Assembly (NCBI RefSeq): GCF_013368755.1
Contig: NC_049561.1
Span: forward strand, 1,364,001 to 1,428,000
Reading direction: 5' to 3'
DNA: 64,000 nucleotides
Source: Talaromyces rugulosus
Taxonomy: Eukaryota; Ascomycota; Eurotiomycetes; Eurotiales; Trichocomaceae
Shown here: piece after piece, positions 1 through 11,043 of the stretch
Layout: the number at the start of each line of letters is the position of its first letter
How positions within the stretch are numbered: position 1 is the stretch's first letter
Notes under the pieces: generated by a model
What the model was told of the DNA's origin: nothing
Databases searched by the model: none
The model's input: the letters and a program-made list of their open reading frames with translations, nothing else
Translations under genes and position numbers: made by a program

Positions 1-738
1 TTTTTCTTGGCGATGGCCGCCGCTGCGTCAGGAAACATGGCATTGATGGTAGACGGGTCGAGGGCAGAGTTTCGTTTAGCGCCGGGCGATGGGGGAGGAC
101 GCCCGATAGAGTTACGCGAGCCTTCCATGGTCAATTTGGACATGGCATCGCTCAAGCGGTTGGACATTGGATCTAACTCTGTCAGGGCTGAGCAAAACCA
201 TGGCATTACGGTAATATTAAGTTGAAAACTTACCTTTCTCCCCGAAGTTTGCCGGGGAAAGTACCCCCGACATCGGGTGACTTTTTGCCATCTGCTGCAA
301 GACTTGAATGAAGAAGCGAATCTGGACCTGTGTGGTCTGCTGGAGGAGCGCATACAATGCGGCAGTGCGTTCTGCCTCACTCAGCACGCGGAACCACTGC
401 TCGATAGCACTCAGTTCGTCTTTGAAGTCCTGGTCGAGGGTGGCTGCAGCCATCTCCTCCAGAGTTGTCTCATACTGATCAATATCAGCGATCCACTGCT
501 GGGCGGCCTGGTCCAGAGCATCATCCATGTTGCCTTGACCTTGCGGTTGCTGGTTGAAAAAGACCTCGGACGACGGACGGATATTCCGGGAAGAAAGAGG
601 GCTCGGAAAGCCGGACATGTCGGCAGAAGCCCGCAGCTGATGAGAACCTCCCAAGTTGCGAGCTGACGACGGGGGTCGCAAAGTCGACTTGGAAGCCTCT
701 GGCGTGCTGTTCCTGTTGCCGATGATATGGCTGGCCAT
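1..738 (-). CDS. vts1: Vts1-like SAM-domain RNA-binding protein, 5' part
   Basis: This is the N-terminal part of a fungal Vts1/Smaug-type protein, a post-transcriptional regulator that recruits mRNA deadenylation to stem-loop targets through a C-terminal SAM domain. That domain lies beyond the window. Exon 1 is 738-234 and begins with residues [10 protein letters not shown]. It holds a Ser/Pro-rich leader, then a helical segment (residues about 70-145, [19 protein letters not shown]) that I recognise from fungal Vts1. An intron starts at 233 (GTAAGT). Its acceptor is either at 188 or at 179; the two give in-frame products differing by three residues. Exon 2 continues to position 1 with [18 protein letters not shown] and a Pro-rich stretch, ending inside the reading frame. 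Family assignment rests on recalled similarity; the SAM domain itself cannot be seen. Confidence 0.75.
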
Positions 739-1526
739 CTTGATAAACGGGATACGGCGGTGTGCGTAGGCGATTCGGAGTCAAAAACCTAGAGCAGAAA
801 AAAAAAAAGTAAATTAAATAGGATACCGAGAAAATCCTGCAGTGCCTGCTGACTTCACGGTTTCTGATGAGATGGTATTAGGTCGATGGTGGTTGAGCTG
901 AGACAGTCTCCAAATGCCGCGTCTCACTTTTTCTCTTTTTTTTTTCCTTCCTTTTTTTTCTTTTTTTAAGCTTTCCCGGTTTTTTCGTTGGGCGGTGGGA
1001 AACGCTTCAGGTAAACACGACGACGACTGTCCCTTGGGCACAGACACGTAGAATGCAAGTGTGTGGCGTGTGAGTACAGGCCAGACCAGCGGCTGCACAA
1101 ATTATTTGGCGGCACGAGGGGAAACCGGGACAGGCAGTCCGAGGTCGAGGCACGGGGCAGTCAGCGACGAAGCGATCGGAGCCGGGCGAGCGAGCGCGTG
1201 TGTCAAACACACTAGGGGAGGCGAACAATAGAAGAGGCCAAAAAGAGAGAAAAGAAACAGATAAAGGCAGCGAAACAGGGGGGAGGAGAGAGGAAGAGGG
1301 AGACGACGGAGGAGGAGGATTGCAGAAAAGAAAGAGCAGGGAGCAGGGCCGAGACGCGGAGGGGAAGGAGCAGCAAAGAGAACTAGCGACGCTTAGGGGG
1401 TCTCGACCTCCAGTCGCTTTATCGCTGGTGCTTATTTTTGCTGATTGGGCTGGGGAAGCGATGCCCGTGGGCGCCAGTTCTCTCAGGCAGCCAAGGCAGT
1501 AATCACGGGGCCTGGGCCCGCTGGGT
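739..1526. other. 5' region of the Vts1-like gene, no gene seen
   Basis: Between the Vts1 start and the small ORF at 1527-1733 there are polypyrimidine/polypurine tracts (around 910-970 and 1210-1380) and no ORF with convincing coding character. The longest open frames are low-complexity Arg/Ser/Glu-rich translations of purine-rich DNA. It is probably promoter and 5' UTR. Confidence 0.6.
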
Positions 1527-1733
1527 TTAACTAGCTGCAATCGGCGCTAGTCCCGCCTTCTTTTTCAAGCGCTCTTGCATACGCCGTGCACTGTCGATAA
1601 TGCGCTTCTTTTGAGCTGTTGCATCTCTGTGGCGTGTCTGACGTATGCGCAGCTGGTATCTGACCACTCTGCGCTGGCCATGAGAGTCCGTTGGATGCCC
1701 GTTTAGAGACTTCCATGTGAAGCTATCCAGCAT
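1527..1733 (-). CDS. Small basic hypothetical protein (68 aa)
   Basis: An ATG at 1733 opens a 68-residue frame rich in Lys and Arg with a predicted helical C-terminus (IIDSARRMQERLKKKAG) ending at a TAA. It lies only 83 bp from, and divergent to, the Tfc4 gene. The translation is not low-complexity and the charged helix looks plausible for a small mitochondrial or nuclear protein. I recognise no family and no cysteine or nucleotide-binding motif. It could equally be the last exon of an unseen gene or a chance frame. Confidence 0.3.
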   Translation of the reverse strand: MLDSFTWKSLNGHPTDSHGQRRVVRYQLRIRQTRHRDATAQKKRIIDSARRMQERLKKKAGLAPIAAS

Positions 1734-1815
1734 TGTGGCATGCGATACCGGCAGGCTAGACAACCACCCTGTTTATCGATTGATATTTATCAATTAATTG
1801 CGACCTTGCGGAGCC

Positions 1816-4800
1816 ATGGAGCACCACGAATACTCGGACGACGTTCCGATGGAGAACGTGCAATATCAATGGTCCGGAGAGCCGAGTCTGGCCGGGCAGC
1901 CGCAAGATATAGACATGGCCATTGACCCCCGACTGTACGGTGATGCCTTTATGCCATGGGGCCCAGAGTCTTCCCAACATGCTCCCGGTAATGGGAGTGT
2001 GCCTTCCCTCCTAGCCAACCACCAACCCCCATTCCAAGAGCAGTTCGACTTGAGCGAACCCTCCACCACCTCTGAAAATGAGGGCATTTGGAGCGAGGAA
2101 GAAGCAAAGTGAGTGCGGAATAGTGCTGTCCTTGAATATGAGTGGATGCTGACCCCCTATTAGTTATGCCCAAGAGGATGATAAAGATGATTCGGATGCT
2201 GCTTATACCGAATCCGAGGCAGCTCAAGATGAAAATGACGACACTGCAGCCGAGCCCCCACGGCGAAAACGGCGACGTGGAGGCCACGGAGCGTTTAGAG
2301 GTCGCTTTGGAGCCAGAGGAGGCAAAGGAATCAAGAGAGGTCCTCGTCGGCCTCTGGAACCCAGTCCAGAGTTCAAACTACTCCATTCCCAGGCTACCGA
2401 CGCTTTCATTGACGGAGACTATGAGAAAGCCACCGATCTTGTTCAACACGCCATTCTCATTAACCCAGAAATGTTCGCCGCCCACTCACTACTTTCTGAG
2501 ATCTTTTTGGCTCGGGGACAGCAAGATAAGGCGGTGAACGCTCTCTTCAGTGGCGCCCATACGCGACCAAGAGACCCTGACGTTTGGTTCAACGTGGCAG
2601 AGTTAATTCGAGATAGAGCCGGCGAAGATCCACATAAGGCCTTGACGGATAGGATCTATTGCTACAGCCGAGTGATTGAGATTGACCCAAAGAATTATCC
2701 TGCTCGTTTCCACAGAGCCGCTGCGTACCGAGAGCTTGGCTACAATGGCAGGGCGGCTACGGAATATGAACGCATTCTCAAAGAACTTCCACATAACATT
2801 CGAGCCCTTCGGCATCTGGCTGAAACGTATATTGACATGCAAGATGTTCAGAGAGCCATCGATTACTACATGGACAGTATCAAATATTACATGTCTCTTG
2901 ACACAGAAGACAGCCTGAAGTTCTCGTGGTCAGACCTGAATATTTTTGTTGAGTTACTCGCTTACGAAAGGCAGTATGAATTGGGCCTACGTCTTCTAAC
3001 TTCAGCCTCGCGCTGGCTTCTTGGTCGAAACGAGGACAAAATTTGGGACGATTTGGATGATGATCGGGAGTGGGACGTTTCTCATTCTCCTCGTCGTATC
3101 AAAACAGACGGCTTTATACCTGGAATGTTTCCTGAAAACTCGTATGGCATAGGTCTCCCGATGGAACTGCGTATGAAATTGGGAATCTTTCGTTTGAAGC
3201 TCGGAGACCGCCACTTGAACGAAGCCTTGGTAATCACTATTCTTTTATTTATTTATTTTAAAAAAGAAAAAAATAGCGTCTAATACTTTTTAGGGACATT
3301 TCGAATGGCTGGCGCCTGATGATCAATCCGATGATTCAAAAGTACACGACTACGGAGATCTCTTCCGGGAAGCAGCAGATGCTCTGAAGGATGCAGGGTT
3401 GTTCGACCAGGCCTTACGATTCTACGAACCGTTGCAGTTCACAGAAGAATATGCTGACATCGGCTTTTTCTTGGCAATTGGCGATTGTGCTTTCGCTTGT
3501 GGGAAAAACCAGGAAGCTGCGAGTTATTATATGACCGTAGTTGAAAACGATAGCACCCATTTGCAAGCCAGAGTGAATCTTGCAAAACTATACGAAGAGC
3601 TTGGCGATAAAGAGAGGGCTCTCTATTTTGTCAACCAAGCTGTCTTGTTGGGACGAGAGGAAGCTGGAGGTCGCCGCCGAACGCGGAGAAGAGATCCCCG
3701 TATTGCGAACTTGGCCAGAGAATTCCAGGGTACTAATGACCTCCATGTACCCAATGTCGCCCCGAGGCTCTCGAATGTTTTAGCCCAAAGTGATGTCTCG
3801 GCTCCGGACACAGACCGCCCAGGCCATGTGCAGTATCTGTACTCAAAAATGAACGAACTACGTCCGGCAATGCGGGGAGGGGACGAGAACGCTACGGAGG
3901 ACTGGCTTGATATTGCGGATGCACTGCTTCGTGACTTCCGGTCGAATCGTTCTTTCTATCCATTGCAAAAGAACACGGCCTTTTTGGGTTACGCGAGAGA
4001 GGCACAAAAGAAGGGTGGCAAAAAGAAGGAGGATCTTGTCATGGATGAGATGCAGGAAATGGCAGGACGTCTGCAAGAGTCTTTAAGCAACATTCCCGAA
4101 GAAAGAATCCAGGCAACTGTTCCGACTGATTATTATGGTATCTCGTTTGCAGATTGGTTAGAGATATTTCTTGAATACGCCTTTGTGGTGTCGGGGCAGG
4201 GGGACAGCGAAGAGGCGTACAACGTCTTGGCCGCAGCAGCAGATGCCAGTATCTGGTACCACTCCAAGGACAAAACGCGCCATATTCATATTTGCTGGAT
4301 CAGTGAGTTGATTTCCTACTGTTCATGACCAATCTTACTAACTATTGTTTCCCAGCGTGCGCGTTGCGGCTGCAAGACGAGGAAACCTTGGTTAGTGAAG
4401 CAAGATGGTTCTCTAGGGAATATCAATTCACGACAGATACATATCGATTGTTCTCTTTGCTCAGTCGAGTCAGCGGCAATCCGCAAAAGTCGCTGTTCCA
4501 TGCGTCTCCAAACATGAAATTCATGCTCCGGCAGGTCAAGGCCATGGACTATTCGATACCGGGCAGCGTGATGCGCAAGACAAAGTCACGAGAAGCAGCC
4601 TATCAAGAAAAGGCTTCTTTGACCACGCGCAATGAGCATGGCGAGCTCATCAAGGCCGAAAGCATGGACGTCGCCTTGCTCGTTCTCTACGGACACATTC
4701 TCTACTCGGGAAACAGTTTTCTCCCCGCGCTCAACTACTATTTCCGGGCACACGCTCTGGACAAAAACAACCCAAGTATTTTGCTATCTATCGGTCTCTG

Positions 4801-5176
4801 CTATATACACCACGCGGTCAAACGACAATCCGAGAATCGACACTACATGATCTTCCAAGGCCTATCATTCATGACCCTCTATCGCGAGAGCCGCGAAAAG
4901 GAAGGTTCCTTGTTGGTAGAGCTCCAGGAGGTCGAAGTCAATTTTGGACGTCTATACCACTCCTTGGGCCTCCTGCACCAGGCGACAATCGCGTACGAGC
5001 GTGCTCTGGAAATGGGTGAGCAGATACAGGCCGAAGCAGCCGGTCGCAAAGCCGCGGGTGAATCGTTTGTCGAGGATTTCTCGACCGAAGCAGCAGTCGC
5101 TTTGCAGAATATTTATGCGCTTAGCGGGGATACCCTCGGCGCCAGGGAAGTTACAGAGAAATACCTCGTCGTGTAA
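1816..5176 (+). CDS. tfc4: Transcription factor TFIIIC subunit Tfc4/Sfc4 (TPR protein)
   Basis: This is the tau-131 subunit of RNA polymerase III factor TFIIIC, which in the family bridges DNA-bound TFIIIC to TFIIIB in the nucleus. Exons are 1816-2108, 2164-3229, 3294-4302 and 4356-5176 (introns 55, 64 and 53 nt, all GT-AG), giving 1062 aa. The order is an acidic N-terminus; a basic patch (PPRRKRRRGGHGAFRGRFG); a first TPR array beginning with HSQATDAFIDGDYEKATDL, where residues such as AAHSLLSEIFLARGQQDKA show the TPR pattern; and a second TPR array after the middle intron (FFLAIGDCAFACGKNQEAA). The C-terminal half includes LLSIGLCYIHHAVKRQSENR, typical of the family. The ATG at 1816 has a good context (GCCATGG); an in-frame ATG at 1798 would add six residues. 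It converges on the lipase gene, leaving about 90 bp between stop codons. Confidence 0.92.
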
Positions 5177-5268
5177 TTTACATAATTTATGAAGCAAAAA
5201 TAAATAAATTATATGTAGGGTATTTCATAAACTCGTAAAACTACATTTCTATGTTTTCAAAGACCTTG

Positions 5269-7515
5269 TCATAGTTTCTCTTGTTTCCGACTGGAATTAC
5301 TTCCCTCGTCGCTTTCCTCGCCATAGACATCTGGATCGTCAAAAAAGACTGCAGACTGACGTCTCATTTCCTCCATGACACTGTTTCGTCTATAATCCTC
5401 GTCACCATTTTGCTTCCTTGATGAATTTGGTAAGTCGAGGTACGAGGACGACGAAAAGCCGCCGTCGTCGGTGTCTGAGAAATTGTCGATCGGGAGTTCG
5501 GATATATAATTGATATTGTTGTTGATATTATGACCCAAACTCTCACGCAGCAGAAGCGTGTGCGCACTGTCAGGCTTGTGTTTTGTATCGCCATCATCAT
5601 GGCGCCGCGAAAGCAACGGCGAATAGTCGCGGGTGCCCGTGGGCGAATGGCGAAGCAGGCCCTGCATAATCAGATTCTCAATCTTCATTCTGTTTTGAAT
5701 AAATTGTAGTTTTGGGAACGTGCTCTGCTGGCCTGTGTGCAGCATGCGTGCCAGTCTCTCTGGCGATGGGTCCGAAAGGATGTTCCAGAAATCCGACGTG
5801 ACTGATTTGGGCCAGATGGTGATTGTGCCGCTGAAATGCTGGAGCCAGATTTGGCTCCAGTCTTGACCCAAGGGTCGCGGTAGGAGTTCGAGGTGTCGAA
5901 GGACGCGGAGCCATTTGTTCAGGTCTAGTTTGATGTATTGCTCGACGGCGGAACCCAGAAACCCGCCTCGCCAGCCTCGGCCTTTACGATGCGTGACGGG
6001 GCGGCCGACGGAACCGCGTGAGCTGAAGAAGAAGAGGTTGACGTGCGGGTTGACCTGGGAGACGATAGTGAAGTTGACGTTGAAGTGGAGATTGAGCGCC
6101 TTGATCGGGATGTCAGTCCGTAGGCTACCGTCCTTCCACTTGTGACCAAACGAGTACGGCGATATGGTGCCATCTCGGTTTTTCTTCATCAAAACGACTG
6201 GGTTGAGAATTCCCGGCACTGCTGCAGATGCTATGACGGCACTCCAGATTACACAGTCTGGAGATGTCAGGTAGTTGGCCAGGATGGTGGGTGAATAGGG
6301 GTCGGAAGGCACGCAGGATACATTGAGAATTCGCCCGGTACGCTCAAACGCTTCTCGAAAGGTCATCGAACCCCTGGTGAACCAGCTGCACTGACGGGCC
6401 CAGTCAAGGGTATCAAAGCGAGCGCCAGTTCGCCACCAGCGCTTCACCCAGCCCGGAAATTCCTCGTGACATGCTCTAATGCGGTGTGCCAGGGCCGGAA
6501 CAAGGAGTTGTCGTAATTCCTCGTCGGTTCGTGTTGCAACCAAGCCTGCTACCAAGGCGCCTCCAGAAGTTCCGGTGATGATCTCTGGGAGAACTCCGTT
6601 GTCTAGTAGAGCCCGCACAACGCCAAAATGATAGTATGCAAAAGTCGCTCCACCAGACAGACAAAGCGCAGTCCGGCCAAAGTTCGTATCGAGATGTCTG
6701 AAATGTCGGTACTTGTCTTCCTTGGCCAGTTGTCTCGTGTTGAGGACGAATTCTAATGAATTATGGACTTCGTCGACGTATTCTTGCACCAAATGTTTTG
6801 TTCCCGAGTAGGCTTCGCTATAGAGCCTTGGGTTCTCCACACCGACAAAATTGTTTTTGACGCAGGCCTCCAAAAGTGCACAAAGGTCTTCGATAGAAGA
6901 GGGGCCATTCGTGACGGCCGACTCTGCTTCACCCTGTGCTTTTTCTCTCAGTTGTCTCAGTTGCGAGACAACATTCCTCACCGTGGGGTAGTCATAATAG
7001 GCGTATTCGTCTTTTTCCTTCCATTTTTCATTGCCCAGGTGATAATCCAACGAACGTGCCGCTTTGGTCCACTCTTCGTAATTGGTGGTGACATGCAGAG
7101 CTCGACGTAGCTTCTCACGGCGCCCAGTCCACGTAACGAAGTGTTCATACAAATGGATATACAGCCGCGTCACGACATAAGTCAAGCTGAGGACAAAAAG
7201 CCATCCAAACACGATGACAAGGAATGGGTATTTCAAAACAGTATACAAGACACCCTCACGCGTTTCGTCGGTTGTTCGCTGAGGTCTAGTCTTCTGGCGT
7301 CGCCGAAAGGGTCTTCGCACGCGCTGGCGAATGGGACGCCAGTCATTAAGGGCAACCAGCGATTCGGCGTCTGGGGTATTGAGGGCCTTTTCGAACTGGT
7401 GCAGCTCCTCTGTTGTGAGGAACTCGGTCTCGTAGTCAGGTAGGCAAGCTGGGTCATTGGGGTTGGGGTTGGGGTCGGGTGGCTGCTTCTTGAGCGAACG
7501 GTCGGGGGAGCTCAT
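5269..7515 (-). CDS. Patatin-like phospholipase/triacylglycerol lipase (Tgl3/4/5 family)
   Basis: This is a single-exon 748-aa protein of the fungal patatin-domain lipase family, related to yeast Tgl3-Tgl5, which act on lipid-droplet triacylglycerol or lysophospholipid. A hydrophobic segment near residues 93-115 (YPFLVIVFGWLFVLSLTYVV) could anchor it in a membrane. The patatin domain starts at LCLSGGATFAYYHFGVVRAL (oxyanion glycine loop). It has the nucleophile motif GTSGG with Ser317 and the catalytic Asp of the DG motif at Asp462 (KWKDGSLRTD). The C-terminal tail is Ser/Asp-rich and low in complexity, as in the Aspergillus members. The ATG at 7513-7515 is preceded by a stop in frame. Substrate specificity cannot be told from sequence. 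Confidence 0.93.
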   Translation of the reverse strand: MSSPDRSLKKQPPDPNPNPNDPACLPDYETEFLTTEELHQFEKALNTPDAESLVALNDWRPIRQRVRRPFRRRQKTRPQRTTDETREGVLYTVLKYPFLVIVFGWLFVLSLTYVVTRLYIHLYEHFVTWTGRREKLRRALHVTTNYEEWTKAARSLDYHLGNEKWKEKDEYAYYDYPTVRNVVSQLRQLREKAQGEAESAVTNGPSSIEDLCALLEACVKNNFVGVENPRLYSEAYSGTKHLVQEYVDEVHNSLEFVLNTRQLAKEDKYRHFRHLDTNFGRTALCLSGGATFAYYHFGVVRALLDNGVLPEIITGTSGGALVAGLVATRTDEELRQLLVPALAHRIRACHEEFPGWVKRWWRTGARFDTLDWARQCSWFTRGSMTFREAFERTGRILNVSCVPSDPYSPTILANYLTSPDCVIWSAVIASAAVPGILNPVVLMKKNRDGTISPYSFGHKWKDGSLRTDIPIKALNLHFNVNFTIVSQVNPHVNLFFFSSRGSVGRPVTHRKGRGWRGGFLGSAVEQYIKLDLNKWLRVLRHLELLPRPLGQDWSQIWLQHFSGTITIWPKSVTSDFWNILSDPSPERLARMLHTGQQSTFPKLQFIQNRMKIENLIMQGLLRHSPTGTRDYSPLLSRRHDDGDTKHKPDSAHTLLLRESLGHNINNNINYISELPIDNFSDTDDGGFSSSSYLDLPNSSRKQNGDEDYRRNSVMEEMRRQSAVFFDDPDVYGEESDEGSNSSRKQEKL

Positions 7516-10500
7516 TGTTGGAGAGCTCTAGGGACATCTTATAATGCGCACATGTGTAGCCAGGCTGCAGTCGAGAAGACTGGAGGTGAAAATAAGGACC
7601 AGAGGGTATCAGGTTTTAGCTAGAGCTGGTCTAGAAGGGCGATGACGGTTGCTAAATCGAGCAACGACGTCACCCCGGCCGTGATGCCCAGCCACATTGG
7701 GTGGGTACCCGCCACACCTCCACCGGCCCACTGCCCCTCCTCGTGTGGCTGGGCTGTATCTTTTTTTCTATCTCTCTACTATCTCTACTATATACATAGA
7801 TTAATAGCATTTGAAAGGGTTGTGCACAATAATTACTTACATGTTGACCATGTTAACACGTTTATGTATGTATCTGTAGAATGCAGCCCACAAACGTAAT
7901 ACAGTATTAAAGTACAAAAAGAATATATTTTGGGTGGATACACAAACAGTAACCACGTGACAAATTACCATATTCATAGAATAGTAAATGCTATATACTG
8001 CACAAGTGGCATATCCAATGAATAGATTTCTCCTGTTTACATAGAACTGCGAATGTCTCACTTTCCATGTTCCATCGTCACGTTTCGAGAGCCATGGTTC
8101 AATGTTGGGGGCAGCGGCGTGATAGGTTAGACCCCACATATGTATGGTACCAGTACTAATTACTATAGATAGATAGATACTGGCTCAAATGCACTGGATA
8201 TATTGTTATTGCCAAAGGAAAACACGAAGAAGAAAAAAAGCGCCAATTTTTTTTCTTTTCCAAAAGTGGTCAAGGTGGCAACAAAGCTACGTCAGAAGGC
8301 TTGTCACGATTTAATGTCGGCATGTATATCATGCATGGTGGTGTTGATCAGTTAGCCACCAAAGGACAAAATGACGCATCCCTGCGCATAGGCTTGGCAC
8401 GCACAGGAAGCGTTATACTTTTTTTTTAAAAAAAAAATGGATACATTCGATGGAGTGAATAGCGGAAGAGGACACAAGAGAGCCACGCATATGGGAATTC
8501 ATCATTCATGCGAGTGATAAGATCAATTGATACTAGATACTAGATAGCGAGAGGTATAATAGCGGGTATCAGCGGGCGAGGGGGCCGCCGATCCAAGAAT
8601 TGCGGGAAATGGTGCGGTGCGAGAATCCTTCGGGCAAAGTTGTGGCATCATTCTACATGCTATTTGCTAGTTAATGAAGCATCTGCTACTCGGTTCTATT
8701 TAAACACGAGGAGTGAGTCGGATCTTCATGACCCCACGCGGATGATTGGATTGATACAAAGTTCCCCCGCTCGCTGCGATAAGAACGATTCGACGCTCTC
8801 TCCGGGCCACAAGGTTCATCTCACCGCCAGTTGGAGGAGCATACAGGAGAGGCGGCAAGGATGAAGGCATCATCCATGTTCTCGAGAAGACACCAACAGA
8901 AACAACCAATCATGCTTGTATAGAGAAAGCGAAGAAAAAATTTTCTTTCTCTCCTTCCTCATGTGAGTTGCTGCATGCACATAACTGGATGGGCCTTTTA
9001 TTGCAGCGCAGTGCCGATCGGCGCAAGCAGGTGGTGTAGATCATGCATCATTGGTATGGGCGGGAGGGGTCATCCTGCGAGATAACGCTCAGTTGACGAG
9101 GAATTTGGAAAACATGGTTTGAGCAGAATGATAATAATCTAGAGGCGAGACTGCGATGATGGTCTAATCAATTGGATCTCAGATTTCTGGCGATAGCAGA
9201 ACCACAAAAAATCACAACGCCCTTTTAATTTCTTTCAAGCCGATGTTGTTGTATAGTTGCATGGAAGTACGTCTTGACGCACTGCAAGGACGAGCTGAGA
9301 CACGGCGACCATGGTTCGCCCGTTTCATATACAGCGGCCACTCAGACGCCAGAGCAGAAGCCGCCAGGGAACGCGGCCAAAGTCAATCAATGCATCAGAT
9401 GCCCTCGCGCAGAGCCAACCGGAGTTGTTGCAGGCGCTGGGGGGGGGGGGGGGGGGGATCCGCTGCATGACAGGCGAATGAGGCATGCCGAGGGTGCCGT
9501 GCCCGTGATTCGCCTGTGCCGGGTTAGTTTGTCGTATTGAGTTAACTAGCCTGACTTAGTGTCAGTTAGTGAGCATGCCATTGTTAGCGCTCGCCAGTAA
9601 GGACTAGCAGCAGCAGGTTAGTCATGTTAGTGGTCAGTGGCCACCGTCACACGGCAGATGGGGCCTGTTAGGTCGAGTTGAAGCGCCCCAGTCAGCATCA
9701 TCGTCGATGGTGACAGGATCACGATGCGAGCGCCTGCGACTACTGGGTAGCCTGATGTTACTCCGGCTGCTTAGTTTGGCAAACGAGGACGACGAGTACG
9801 TATACTCGATAGCCATGGATTCGACAGAACCGATAGCCATGGACGAGGCAATTTGGCTGAGACGGTGTGGCTGGCGTACCGCTGGGAGGGAGATGAGCCA
9901 GGGACGGACTCGACCATATCCCAAAATATTAAATAAAAGTGTAAAAGTGTAAACAAACAACCGAAATCGCAGTCGTTGCGATTGCAGAAGAGGGGCGCGA
10001 GCGTAGCTGAAAGGGTTTTCGGGTCGGCCGGTTAGCGCGATGGAGCCGCTTATCAACAACCACGGCGATATGATGATATGGATAATGGAGGACAGACGGA
10101 TTATTGCCGCGTGAGAAGACGCAAAAAACCCAGATTCATGTGTGCGTGGCGACGCACAGCGTGATGTGCTGGGTGGCTGGCGCAGGCTCAATTCCATGAC
10201 ACTATTGCGGACGCAGAGGGAAAGAGCGGCAGCGCCCAGCGCTTTAGGTGCAGCTCGCTAGGGCTAGCGCGGCGCTAGGCCGAGGAGGGGGTCAGTGGTC
10301 AGTGGTCACCCTGGTGGGGGAGGCCGTGCTTGCTTGCTATGCGCTGCTGCATTATCAGCTCAGAAATAAAATAATAATAAAACACCATCGCCGTCCTCTA
10401 CCACTAGTCCTGCACCACTCCTTGCGCCCCTGCATTTTGCACATTTATATCGCTCTTCCTGCCGCCTGTTTATAATATTGTTTCTGTTGCTGTTGCTGTC

Positions 10501-11043
10501 TGCTTTTGTGTCCTGTGCTCTCGTCGCCTCTCGCTCGGCCCCGTGATCGCTCCTGCCTCCAGGAGAACAAGAACAGGAGAAACAACCCGGACGGAGATCT
10601 GTCAAAACACACACACACGAGACGACGAGCCCAGATTCAACATCGTCTGTTCTTTTATCATCTGTCTTCGTGGCTGTCCTGACTTACTCGACAATCCTCA
10701 CTCGCACTGTCTGAGCACCGCGCGGCAGTCCGGTCTCGTGGCCCTCGTAAGCAGCCTCCTGTTGCCTCGCCCTGATATCATGCCCTTGGAGAAAACCGGT
10801 CATTGCGCCTCGTGCGATGACTGCTCTCTTGACTCATCTCGCCGATAACACCAGCCCTCAGCTGAAACTAACCTTGGTTCTCTCTTTTTTCCCTATAGAT
10901 TCCCCCCCCTTCGTCGACATACCCATCTGGCTGGACCAGCAAAATGTCGACTGCAGTCAACCATCTGTCCTCTCGTTCGTGAGCGCTCGCCTCAGCGCAC
11001 TCTCTTCTTTGCATCTGTCTGCCTGATCAGAGACACGGCCACA
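7516..11043. other. 3.5-kb gene-free region between divergent lipase and LRR genes
   Basis: No ORF here has coding character. The region includes AT-rich stretches (7770-8240), a 19-base G run, short pyrimidine tracts and, toward 10.4-11.0 kb, C/T-rich DNA of the kind common in fungal 5' UTRs upstream of the LRR gene. It must hold both divergent promoters. I saw no tRNA, transposon ends or recognisable gene remnants. Confidence 0.5.
9439..9457 (+). repeat. Poly-G tract (19 G)
   Basis: Nineteen consecutive G residues lie in the long intergenic region, flanked by mixed-sequence DNA. The length is uncertain because such tracts are often miscounted in assemblies. Confidence 0.9.

Noticed and set aside
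1007..1540. 177-aa minus-strand open frame upstream of the Vts1-like gene
   Set aside because: The translation is Ser/Pro/Leu low-complexity over polypurine DNA and shows no domain; it is a compositional artefact.
9634..10197. 187-aa minus-strand frame in the long intergenic region
   Set aside because: No conserved motif, Ser/Arg-rich, and starts and stops do not fit a neighbouring promoter; judged non-coding.
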